This document shows, one piece after another, positions 1 through 8,609 of a stretch of DNA of 64,000 bases. Made by a program: the position numbers and the translations under genes. The stretch is from assembly GCA_907165275.2 (NCBI GenBank), contig OU015654.1, positions 10,185,501 to 10,249,500 on the forward strand. Direction: 5' to 3'. Every line of letters begins with the position of its first letter. The stretch's first letter is position 1. Below the pieces are notes generated by a model. That model was not told where the DNA came from, did no database searches, and worked only from the letters and a program-made list of their open reading frames with translations. The DNA comes from Zygaena filipendulae (lineage: Eukaryota; Arthropoda; Insecta; Lepidoptera; Zygaenidae).

Positions 1-359
1 TAATTCCTATTTATATTTTTTTATTTTCTTTAATAAATACTTAATAATTAAAGATAATATTTTTTTTAGGTCGCCACAATGTAAATAAAAAATACTGGCT
101 GAATAGCTAGCCGGCCAAAGAAAAAGAAATAGGTGGGAAAGTGTCAAGCGACTATCCGATCTTCACTCATTTTTTCTTTAGCTAATTCCTATTTTTATTT
201 TGACTTTCCTTGCATTCGTAATGAAAAGCACAGTGTTATCCTCGGGAGAAAGACTTATTTAGTCCCTCGATCTATAGGCGCCCTCGCTACGCTCGGGCGC
301 CAAACCCCGTCTCGGGACTAAATAAGTTACTTTCACCCCTAGGATAACAATGTACTATT
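1..359 (+). repeat. Dispersed repeat H, copy 1, ending in a large cruciform
   Basis: This stretch is repeated nearly base for base in the same orientation at 39,536-39,894. Its right third (235-348) folds into a three-level hairpin. The outer arms are GTTATCCTCGGG against CCCCTAGGATAAC, the middle arms ACTTATTTAGTCCC against GGGACTAAATAAGT, and the inner arms GGCGCCC against GGGCGCC around the loop TCGCTACGCTC. A segment reading AGCTAATTCCTATTT occurs twice inside the unit, about 180 bases apart. Both copies stop at the same base after TGTACTATT, which suggests a true element end. The element runs off the left edge of the window. No coding potential is seen and the class is unknown. Confidence 0.85.
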
Positions 360-418
360 CCTCAAGGCCATAAACCCAACATGTATAGAATGTGATAGAT
401 GAACACAAACTTGTCAAT

Positions 419-744
419 GGGGATGTGGACTACTTTTGAAAATCAAAATTATAATTAGTCCGTCAGTTAGAAAATAAAAAACAATATACACGTATTTTTT
501 GCTTTTTCAAATAAATTAAAATATACAGAGATAAAGCGCATTAAAGTTCAGGGTGAGGGGTCGTGACGTCACTAACCGCTAAAACCGCCATACAGACTGT
601 CAGAATAGTGACGTCACGCGAAATTTCAACTCAATATATCGCCGTTATTTTTTGATTACGTAAAAAAAGAAAAAATAGGTGTCCAATATTTTTTAATAAT
701 CTACAAGACGGACTAAAAAAATAATTAGTCAACATTGCCATTTG
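419..744 (+). mobile_element. MITE-like element with TTAGTCCGTC inverted repeats and two TGACGTCA sites, copy A
   Basis: The core at 455-717 is bounded by TTAGTCCGTC and its complement GACGGACTAA. An inverted copy lies at 4,946-5,281, and similarity continues outside the core into GGGGATGTGGACTAC on one side and TTAGTCAACAT on the other, so the element is larger than the core. The middle carries two perfect TGACGTCA palindromes (CRE-type sequence) about 50 bases apart. No transposase is encoded. Two more diverged copies are at about 11,736-12,165 and 18,185-18,350. Confidence 0.8.
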
Positions 745-814
745 AGCTCAATCGGTGCATCAGTTTCTGAGTTTTTGTAACAAAGTTTTCAGTATTATAT
801 TTTTACTTATGTAC

Positions 815-955
815 TAAGTGTTCCCCGCGGTTTCAACCGCGTTATTTTGGTGTCCCTGCGGCAATTCCGGGATAAATCCTTTTCTGTACACCTGACAACG
901 TGTAGGCAAAACGCGATGACAGGTTGACTAGTTAAGGCTTGAAAGTGTAATAAAA
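815..955 (-). mobile_element. Helitron-like element, module M1, degenerate
   Basis: The left part carries the GC-rich terminus (GTTCCCCGCGGTTTCAACCGCG). It is followed by the M1 body: a TTTTCTGTACACCTGACAAC segment, a degenerate hybrid of GATCGGTTGAGCC, and GGCTTGAAAGTGTAA. The CTAG end is lost. Confidence 0.7.
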
Positions 956-1636
956 AAATAAAATAAACAAACTTAAATTCGCGTTTACAATATTATTTAA
1001 AATATTTTTTTTTAAATTTTAATTATCGCGTCGCACCAATTTTATGTAGGTACATGTTTTGAATAACAAGCTTCTGTTATGCAATGATAAAAGAACCCAT
1101 AATGGCAAAACGAAATTTATCAAATCCCATTCCTGCTTTGATCATTTCCAAACAACAATCTTTTTAAATAAGGCTCTATGCTAGGTATTATTTTTCGATT
1201 GAGATACTTCTGTGTTTTTCGTAAATTTTTAAGCATGATTTTTGTGGTTTTATTTAACTGCATAACATAGCAGAATGATAACTAAACAATAAATTAACTA
1301 ATAAGTAACTACCTATAACTAACGACGAAAATAATAATTGTTTCATAATCGTATACACGATAGTGGCTTCTCAAGCAGGCAGTAGCTCAGTAGCAGGTCC
1401 ATAAAATAGGTTTCCCTATCTGGTCCTTGGATTGTCACTAAAGCAAGTTACACGCTCCAGGCGAGCGGACAATGAAACAATTGTTTTACGACGTGAAACG
1501 TGTTCCGCTTTCCCCAACAAAGACACAGTGCAAGGCAGTTGACTCTGAATGGAACAGCGTGGAAGTTTTATAGGTAAGTAGATAAAATAATGAACACAGG
1601 TATAACAGGACGATAGCAACCACAGAAAAGATTTCT
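956..1636. other. AT-rich stretch, nothing recognised
   Basis: No open frame with family resemblance and no structured repeat was found here. Two short overlapping frames on the minus strand near 1,416-1,683 look like chance. Confidence 0.5.
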
Positions 1637-1710
1637 GCAGGACAATTATGCAACTTTTTTGCTGTCACAGAAATCAGTTTCAATCAGGAAAATTGTGATT
1701 TTATGATTAA

Positions 1711-2144
1711 CTACCCTTTTCCCGTGACTTTCTGCGTAGAAGTAGAAAATGGTTCCAATAGGATTTTCAATTGGGTTTTTACTTTAGATTGGACCAAGAA
1801 ATTACGTTGTTCCATACAAACTTTGCCCCCCTTTTTCACACCCATAGCTGCATAATTTCGAAAAATCCTTTCTTATGCTACTGCTCCACCTGCGTGTTAA
1901 CGCGTAAATTAGTGCGCTAATTTAGATGTGGCCAACATTTTAACGCGTTAACTTACTAACATTACCACATTAGACATTAACATCAACGTTAACGTTAACG
2001 CAGGTGGAGCAGTAGCATTATCGGATGCCTATACGTCATACAAAGAACACACCCTCCAAGTTTCAGGTCTCTACGATCAGCGGTTTAGGTTGTGCGTTGA
2101 TCCGTCAGTTAGTCATTGAACACAAATCATTTCCTATGTATGGA
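1711..2144 (-). mobile_element. Helitron-like element, module M6, inserted in element E
   Basis: Read on the minus strand the element starts TCCATACATAGG directly after an A and ends near the degenerate CTAG-type terminus (CTACCC on the plus strand at 1,711). Removing it joins GATTAA to TTAATCAAG, which matches the uninterrupted sequence GATTAATTAATAAGG at 55,6xx with no target-site duplication. Insertion between A and T without duplication is the Helitron signature. Related M6 copies are at 14,853-15,105 and 48,841-49,045. It is itself interrupted at 1,876-2,017. Confidence 0.75.
1876..2017 (+). mobile_element. PIF/Harbinger-type MITE nested in the M6 element
   Basis: The 142-bp element has perfect ends TGCTACTGCTCCACCTGCGT and the complement ending GGAGCAGTAGCA. 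It is flanked on both sides by TTA (1,873-1,875 and 2,018-2,020), the target-site duplication expected of the PIF/Harbinger superfamily. The interior repeats GTTAACG and TTAACGCGTTAA palindromes. The related M6 copy at 48,9xx lacks this insert. No coding capacity. Confidence 0.8.
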
Positions 2145-2399
2145 TTAATCAAGTTTAGATAGCTTAAACTTTTGAAGAATGTTCATTTTAGTTGATTGCT
2201 AGATATTATAGGTGTCAAAACGTGCTTATTGTAATCGCAAAACTGCCATTTTTTTATTGCAACCGAAAAATGATAGAAACAAAAATTACATAACAGCCTC
2301 TGTTTACATATTTGATAAAAAGTTGAAAAAAAAAAATGTTGTGCTTGATCATATTACACAGACGAATAAGAGAACATTCTTGTTATACGTACCTACGTC

Positions 2400-2535
2400 C
2401 TAGCGGTTTCCCGTAGTTTCACCTGCCTTAATTATTTAATCCCGGTGGCAATCCCGGGATTAAAAATATCTTTTGTCCTTCTCTGTGCCCCTGACAACGT
2501 GTATTTCATAAAATTTTACCCTCAACGTGCGAAAA
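2400..2535 (-). mobile_element. Helitron-like element, module M1, degenerate
   Basis: Degraded GC-rich terminus (GGTTTCCCGTAGTTTCACC) followed by the M1 landmarks TGTCCTTCTCTGTGCCCCTG and ACAACGTGTAT. The far end is not recognisable. Confidence 0.6.
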
Positions 2536-3358
2536 GAAGTAGGCATAACTTCAAAAAATTATCTTCGTTTATTGCTAGGAAAGACAAGTAGGTAAAATAG
2601 AGGTTATTTAAGTTAGTAGTTTACGTGAACCAGTAAAGCAGGTGTAATATAATTAAATCTAGTAAGTATTTCTTTTTGTCGAAAACTTCTCTATTAGTTT
2701 TTTTTGTTAATTTCACATTTTTTCTTTTTGGGATCGTAATTATAAAAAATCTGTAGGAGTCTTTTTTTTGGCAACCTTCGTGAGGTGCCCCAAAGCGTTG
2801 TTTTTGCTGGCGATGATATTCGTTTTTATATTAAAAGCTTTGGTTGCAATCAACAAAAGTTTTTAGTATTGTTTTAATTTATTCTGTTTGCGGTGCGTGT
2901 AGCATGACATTAATTTTGCGTTCGTCGCTAAGACGTAGGTATAACGGCCAATTTAACATTATAATATTTCTAACCAATGAGGTTGTAAATTTATAATAGG
3001 TTGTTAATTTCGGTGGAGGGTAATAAATTAATTCGGTCGTTTACAAAGCTGTTAGGAACAACGCTTCAAACCTCTGACCACAATAATTATCGTGGCAGGA
3101 AGTTCAATAACAAATCTGTAGTTCGCATTAATTTATCAAATTTAAACCAAATTCTAGAAGCATAAGTACAATTAATTTTGTACTTAAATACAATATGATA
3201 ATTTGGTTTAAAAAGTGATTAAAGCAATTTTAATAGTTAGCGTTAACATGTATTATTTTCTATTTTTAGAAACCCTCTTGGAATGGGAAATTAAGTTATT
3301 TCTCTCAAAAAATATACTCAACTCAATTAGTAACAAAGTCTCTAATGAAATCTATTTA
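2536..3358. other. AT-rich stretch, nothing recognised
   Basis: Low-complexity AT-rich DNA. I found no coding frame, RNA gene or paired repeat ends. Confidence 0.5.
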
Positions 3359-3660
3359 TCTATACTATTATAAAAGAGTATAATCCGCGATTCTGTACAT
3401 TGAGTATTTTTACCTACAATTGAGAGGGGTGATAAAAGAAGAGTAACCAAGCCCAAAAAAAGTTTTTAAAATTCTTTTCTGTCTGTCTGTCTGTTCGCGA
3501 TTATCTCCGCATCTACTGAACGGGTTGTCATGCAGTTTTCAGTAGTAGATTGAGCTAAATCTGGAGCAACATATAGGCTTTGTTTCACCGAAATAAGATA
3601 TAGGGGAAAAAGTTATCGTCAGTTAAAGACTTCAGCGGTCGAAAGCTTCGATATAATGTT
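3359..3660 (+). mobile_element. Helitron-like fragment with (GTCT)n run
   Basis: It starts with A|TCTATACTATTATAAAAGAG, a TC-type start, and includes a short (GTCT)n run at about 3,478-3,494 followed by TTCGCGATTATCTCCGCATC and CTACTGAACGGGTTGTCATG, close to the M4 module. The GC-rich terminus is missing. Confidence 0.55.
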
Positions 3661-4645
3661 GCATAACGATCATGATGAGACCTTTTTAGTGTTTTTTTTT
3701 CTTTTGAATTGATTTTTCGCGAAGTGACAGTTGTAAGGCTTGAAGAGACAGATGATATTGTGATTATATTTTCTTTGATACCAAAGAGTTATCCACTACG
3801 TTTAAAAGAGTGAGAAAATCTAACGTCATTACTGTCATTGCCACCTACGTTTTAAGAGTAGGCACTTCCATACTAATCGCTGATCCGATCTATGAAAGCA
3901 TTTTGTGCCAACCATACCAATGCAATGTATGACGTGGCTATAGAAATTTGGTTAAGTATTCCAATGTTGGTAAAAAAGTTCGCGCATAAATCCATAGTAA
4001 CTTTTGGTTCAAGGGAGTGTCGCTGGCCTGGTCATTGTAAGGGTCGAAAATTCACGCGGCTGATACCGCAGGCACCACCCAGTATAAAATATATGTATGC
4101 TTCGTGCACTTTATTTATTTCATTGGTATCTTTGAAGTTTCTTTCTTCATTACGTCTATTTTTATTCTTCTTTAGTATATTTGGATGTTTCTTTTGAATT
4201 AGTCCCGTTTAACTCAAATGTCTAGTTGTGTACTTCTGCAAAACAAAAAAGTAGAATAGCTAGTCGTTTACATTTAACGTTGTATTTTTGTAAACCGTAA
4301 AAACGACGAAATAAGTGGAGCAATCGTTAAATAAGTGGATAACATTCAGAGATAATTAAATCAGGATGGACTTTTCTGGAGACGACTCAACGGCGCGCCC
4401 TCACAAAGAGAAATGTAATTCCAACCGATCTCTACCCCGTAATGTTACACTTACTCCATTCCTTTTCCTTTTTTAAACAGATGCAATTTGTTTCCTGTTT
4501 AACAAACGCGTATTGAATTTACATAATTTACCTACGTTACTCTTGACATAATGAATCATTGTTACGACAAAACAAAAAAAAACATACACCCAGCCGAACA
4601 TAGAACCTCCTCCTTTTTGGAAGTCGGTTAAACAAATAGGTATCC
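3661..4645. other. AT-rich stretch, nothing recognised
   Basis: A 101-codon open frame at 3,892-4,197 has no family resemblance and ends in an AT-driven hydrophobic tail. I regard it as chance. No other structure seen. Confidence 0.5.
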
Positions 4646-4800
4646 TGTAAATGTGAATGTGAGTTTATTTGTTTGTTACACGTTGACTCCTTAACAGCTC
4701 AATCGATCATCGTGAAATTTCGCATACATACAGGTTTTCAGGGGAACAGAGCAGGAGATAGGGTAATTTTATTCCGGGATTCCCCCAAAATTGTAGCCGA
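4646..4800 (+). mobile_element. Helitron-like element, module M1, fragment
   Basis: Contains GTGAATGTGAGTTTATTTGT, the run AACAGCTCAATCGATCATCG, and a degraded ATAGGGTAATTTTATTCCGG. The CTAG end is missing. Confidence 0.65.
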
Positions 4801-4945
4801 TAACATCGTATAAAAAGTCGTTCAGAATGTACACCACCAAGGACAGATACACAACATACAACTATGTTACGAATATTCCTTCTTTATTTTCTTTCAATCA
4901 TATTTTAACTTACAATTAGTCAAGTCCAATTTTACTATAGAGAAA

Positions 4946-5281
4946 TTTCAATAGGCATGTTGACTAATTTTTATTTTTTAGTCCGTCTTGTAGATTATTA
5001 AAAAATATTGGACACGTATTTTTTCTTTTTTTACGTAATCAAAAAATATCGGCGATATATTGAGTTGAAATTTCGCGTGACGTCACTATTCTGACAGTCT
5101 GTATGGCGGTTTTAGCGGTTAGTGACGTCATGACCCCCTCACCCTAAACTTTAATGCGCTTTATCTCTGTATATTTTAATTTATTTGGAAAAGCAAAAAA
5201 TACGTGGCTATTGTTTTTTTATTTTCTAACTGACGGACTAATTAGAATTTTGATTTTCAAAAGTAGTCCACATCCCCATTC
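4946..5281 (-). mobile_element. MITE-like element with two TGACGTCA sites, copy B
   Basis: Reverse complement of 419-744 with very high identity. The core is 4,978-5,241 and both TGACGTCA palindromes are intact. Copies A and B form an inverted pair 4.5 kb apart and share flanks beyond the TTAGTCCGTC ends. Confidence 0.85.
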
Positions 5282-5344
5282 TTGGAGAGTGCCTATTACT
5301 GAGATTTGTAACTATTTACTTTCAAAAATATATAATTACAAGCT

Positions 5345-5500
5345 ATTATCCACGGATTTAGCCGCGTTAATTTCGCAGTTCCCGCGGAAATTCCGGGATT
5401 AAAGTAGGTACCCCATGTCTTTCTCTATACCCCTGAGAACATATCGTATGAAAAATTTCATGATGATCGGCCGTTAAGGCTTAAAAGCCTGATAAACAAA
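5345..5500 (-). mobile_element. Helitron-like element, module M1
   Basis: Degraded GC-rich terminus (CACGGATTTAGCCGCG, then AGTTCCCGCGGAAATTCCGG) followed by CCCATGTCTTTCTCTATACC, TTTCATGATGATCGGCCG and TTAAGGCTTAAAAGCC. Confidence 0.75.
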
Positions 5501-5510
5501 TACTTAAACC

Positions 5511-5697
5511 CAGCACCCAGCACCCGCTTCTAGTTTCTATTTACAGCTCTCTATCACCTTAAGGTTGCCTTGAAAAGATTGCCTCTAGCAATAAGGCCGC
5601 CTTTTGCTCTGTATTTACTTTTTATCTTTCTTAGTATTTATTTTCTCTTCTGGGGCAATAAAGCATACTTGATTTGATTTGATTTGATTTGATTTAA
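5511..5697 (+). mobile_element. Non-LTR retrotransposon 3' end, copy 1
   Basis: The segment runs from AGCACCCGCTTCTAG through CACCTTAAGGTTGCCTTGAA, AATAAGGCCGCCTTTTGCTC and GGGGCAATAAAGCATACTTG to a (TTTGA)n tail at 5,668-5,695. A polyadenylation-like AATAAA and a simple-repeat tail at one end are typical of LINE 3' ends. An inverted copy is at 12,252-12,424. No reverse transcriptase is attached. Confidence 0.8.
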
Positions 5698-5725
5698 ACT
5701 CATATTCACATTTATGTTCTAACTA

Positions 5726-5970
5726 TAGCTGTTCCCCGCGCTTTTACCTACGTTAATTTCGGAGATCACGCGGGAACTCCGGGATGAAAGTACCCTTTTC
5801 TGTATCCTGACAACGAGTGGTAGGTAGTGCAGTTTCACCCGCGTAAATTCCAGAGAACTCTGGAATCCCGACATAAAGTATCCCATGTCCTTTTTTCCTC
5901 CGAAAATTTCATGATAATCGGTTGAGCCGTTGAGGCGTGAAAGCGTAACAAACAAAAACAAACAATAGTA
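5726..5970 (-). mobile_element. Helitron-like element M1 with two GC-rich termini in tandem
   Basis: One terminus (AGCTGTTCCCCGCGCTTTTACC) is followed by a short M1 body. A second terminus (GCAGTTTCACCCGCGTAAAT) comes after it, then the rest of M1 (TTTCATGATAATCGGTTGAG, AGGCGTGAAAGCGTAACAAA). The doubled end is similar in style to those at 15,106-15,369 and 26,850-27,080. Confidence 0.7.
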
Positions 5971-6286
5971 AGGATAAGGACATTTAGGTATTATGCGAGG
6001 CATTCAATTTTCTTATAACTGAAATATTGTAAAAAGTATTCACCTACAACAGCAAAGCCAATAAAGCCTATAATATTCCTTTCAAAAACACATACAGCAA
6101 GGTTTAAATTAAGGCTTTAACCGAGCTCAATCCCTGTACAAATTATTGTTACTCACATAGGCTATCGCAGGTCAGACGGAGTCAATTCGACTTTAATTAA
6201 ACCGGGCTAAATCCGCCGAAGCACTCACATGTAGGTTCGTGCCTTTATGCAAGTTACTATGTTTACATGTAGGTAGACAGCAGGCG
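5971..6286. other. Unassigned stretch
   Basis: No coding or repeat structure recognised. Confidence 0.4.
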
Positions 6287-6289
6287 TTA

Positions 6290-6575
6290 TACGGCCGCAC
6301 TCAGGGTCGTTTTAATGATTACTTAATTTTAAGTAAAAATAAAAAAAAAACTTCCGCACTCAGAGATGTTCATTAAATTAATGTTATTTGGCATTTAAAT
6401 ACTTAGCTTTTTAGTTTTATGCCAATGAACATTAATTTAATGAACTTTAATTGCCATTTAAATAATTAAATTAAATTTAGTCAAATTTAATTGGCATTTG
6501 AATAATTAAGTGAAAGTTAAATGTGAATGAACATTAATTTAATGGACGTCAATAAAAAGACCCTGAGTGCGACCG
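6290..6575 (+). mobile_element. PIF/Harbinger-type MITE family P, copy 1
   Basis: The ends ACGGCCGCACTCAGGGTC and GACCCTGAGTGCGACCGT are inverted repeats, flanked by TTA at 6,287-6,289 and 6,576-6,578. The interior holds repeated, mutually inverted segments of the form GTTCATTAAATTAATGTTA and GGCATTTAAAT, so the whole element can fold back. Copies 2 and 3 are at 10,566-10,802 and 12,998-13,153. Confidence 0.75.
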
Positions 6576-6578
6576 TTA

Positions 6579-7352
6579 GAGCTTTAACTTTAATCTTTGT
6601 TCAGAAGTGTAACCAAATGTGAAAAGATTTGCTGAAACTTTCAAGTTTTATAACGCGCGTGCTTTGCAACATGTCGATAATACTGTATAGGTATGTTAAA
6701 ATAATGATGTAAGAAAGAATAAAATAAAAATAAATTAATATTATATGCGAGGTTGTCAAGCATTTCTAATTTCAAAATGATAATTAATAGGCATTATATA
6801 TTCATATATACACAAACATTAATGTCCCTTTGTTTGTCATCTATAAGGCATACCGTTAGTTCAACCGAAACTTTGATAGGTTGCTGTGTTTGCCGGGGAA
6901 GAGTAAAAAAAAAAATCTTTACTCTTTAATATAATGGCTAATGTATATAAGTTATAGTAACATAATGTTATTCACTAGTAGCCTAATTAAGGTAATAAGG
7001 TAATTTTTTTGAAATTATTGTCATGGGCTGTGGAATTTTGTTAAATAAATTAATAAATAAAAATATATTGCATGCTGTCGCGCGGTTTCACTTACGTGTC
7101 ATCCGTATCAATCCAATCCCTTCCAAAAACCCCTTTTCTTTGTGTAGGCAGGTACTTACATTTTAAATGGTAGCTTAAGGCTTCCTTCGTTCAAAACTTC
7201 AAGTTTCTCGACCCAGCGGGATAGGTTCGTGCGCTAATGGTCAGAGTCCTCAGGGCTCAGTTACCCTTTTTTACCTATGCGGTTTCATAAATAGAACAGC
7301 AATCGTATACGGATATACTTACTGTTAATATTATTGTTGTTTTTAGTTGAAA
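6579..7352. other. AT-rich stretch, nothing recognised
   Basis: Only a short segment near 7,197-7,230 (AGTTTCTCGACCCAGCGGG) resembles the M6 module body. No gene seen. Confidence 0.45.
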
Positions 7353-7559
7353 TCCCTACTAATATTATAAATGCGAAAGTAACTCTGTCTGTCTGTCTGT
7401 CTGTCTGTTACGCTTTCACGCTTTAACGGCTCAACCGATCAACACGAAATTTTGCATACACGTTGTCAGGGGTACAGAAAAGGACATAGGATGCTTTTAT
7501 CCCGGAATTCCCGTGGGAACTCCGAAATTAATGCGGGTGAAACCGCACGCAACAGCTAG
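7353..7559 (+). mobile_element. Helitron-like element, module M1, complete
   Basis: It starts A|TCCCTACTAATATTATAAATG, contains (GTCT)n at about 7,386-7,408, GCTTTAACGGCTCAACCGAT and ACGTTGTCAGGGGTACAG, then the palindromic GGAATTCCCGTGGGAACTCC. It ends with a degraded CCGC stem and CTAG|T. It does not encode protein. Confidence 0.85.
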
Positions 7560-7950
7560 TAAAACATATTATAAAGCTTAAACAAAAAAAATTTAGACTT
7601 AGTTGTGGCGTTTCCAGCGCTGTCATTTTTAAATGAAATGGACGGACTCGAATGAAATTTCGCATGAGGTATGTACCTGTCTATAACTTGACGTAACGTA
7701 ACATATTTCGAAAAAGATTTCCTCAATTATTTATTGAGATAACACGGTAACGTAAAAGCGGTAGTGAATCGACAAATTAATCGGCCCATAATTTCCAGAG
7801 AGAGGCAGTGCCGTAACAAACACTATCAATCTTTATCTCGAGAGACCCCACCTCATTCACAGCGGCGTTTCCAAAACTCACTGTTCACTCGAGTACCTAC
7901 TAAATTACGAACCCTGAAACTTCAGTATTTATTATATTTATAACTAGTTT

Positions 7951-8200
7951 TGCCCCCCGATTTCACCCGCATGAGTTGCGGAATTGCCTCAGGAACTTTG
8001 ATAAAGATAGCCTAAGTTACTCGTTATAACATCAGCTATATGCCAGTAAAAGTCCCGTCCAAACTGAGACAACAGTTTCGACCGAAAGAACAAAGAGACA
8101 GACCGACGAAAATTTAAATAATTCGTTTTTTCACATACATTTAGTAAAGCTATTATTTTGATATTAAGAACAGACACTTTAATTTTTTTCATATGTAGAC
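7951..8200 (-). mobile_element. Helitron-like element, module M2, degenerate
   Basis: Degraded GC terminus (CCCCCGATTTCACCCGCATG), then the M2 landmarks AGCCTAAGTTACTCGTTATA, CAGCTATATGCCAGTAAAAG, a CAAAGAGACAGACCGACG run and CATTTAGTAAAGC. The stretch 8,238-8,330 holds a further fragment of a GC terminus. Confidence 0.7.
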
Positions 8201-8413
8201 GTGTTATATGTAGGTAAACTATAGACTAGCAGTTTCATCTGTGTTTTAATCCGCATTAATTTTGGTATTCTCGCAGGAACTGGCTGTTCAAGGATAAAAA
8301 GTGTCCTATGGCACCCAGAGATACTATGCAGCTTCCTATCATTGGAAGCATTTTAGAAAAGGGTCGCTGGTTCCAGAGATAGCCCTATATAAAAACCTGT
8401 ATATTTACTTTAA

Positions 8414-8609
8414 TCATACTAATATTATAAATGTGAAAGTGTGGATGTTTGGATGTTTGTTACTCAATCACGAAAAAAGGGCTGAACGGATTTGGATGTT
8501 ATTTGGCACGCACGTTGTCAGGGGTACAGAAAAGGACATAGGGTACTTTTTATCCCGGAATTCCCACGAAAACTCTGATACCGCGGGAGAAACCGCGAGG
8601 CACAGCTAG
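8414..8609 (+). mobile_element. Helitron-like element, module M1 (CGGCTGAACGGATTTGG subfamily)
   Basis: Starts A|TCATACTAATATTATAAATG and ends GAAACCGCGAGGCACAGCTAG|T. The body (GTGGATGTTTGGATGTTTGT, CTCAATCACGAAAAA) matches 17,518-17,716, 20,066-20,218 and 22,477-22,625, so this is a young subfamily. Confidence 0.85.

Larger units (their letters stand above)
1637..2300 (+). mobile_element. Inverted-repeat element E, copy 1, split by a nested insertion
   Basis: The two halves (1,637-1,710 and 2,145-2,300) match one continuous element at 55,538-55,787. Shared landmarks are CAATTATG near the left end, the segment TCAGTTTCAATCAG, TTTTGAAG, TGTCAAAACGTGC, TTGTAATCGCAAAAC and AACCGAAAAATGAT near the right end. 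The ends are inverted relative to each other (CAATTATG.AA and TTACATAA). The 434 bases in between are a separate element, described next. Confidence 0.8.

Noticed and set aside
1705..2148. GATTAA on both sides of the M6 element as a 6-bp target-site duplication
   Set aside because: The uninterrupted copy near 55,6xx already reads GATTAATTAAT, so both sides are explained by the original site with no duplication.
3892..4197. 101-codon plus-strand frame with hydrophobic tail
   Set aside because: The tail comes from T-rich DNA (LFLFFFSIFGCFF) and no family resemblance was seen.
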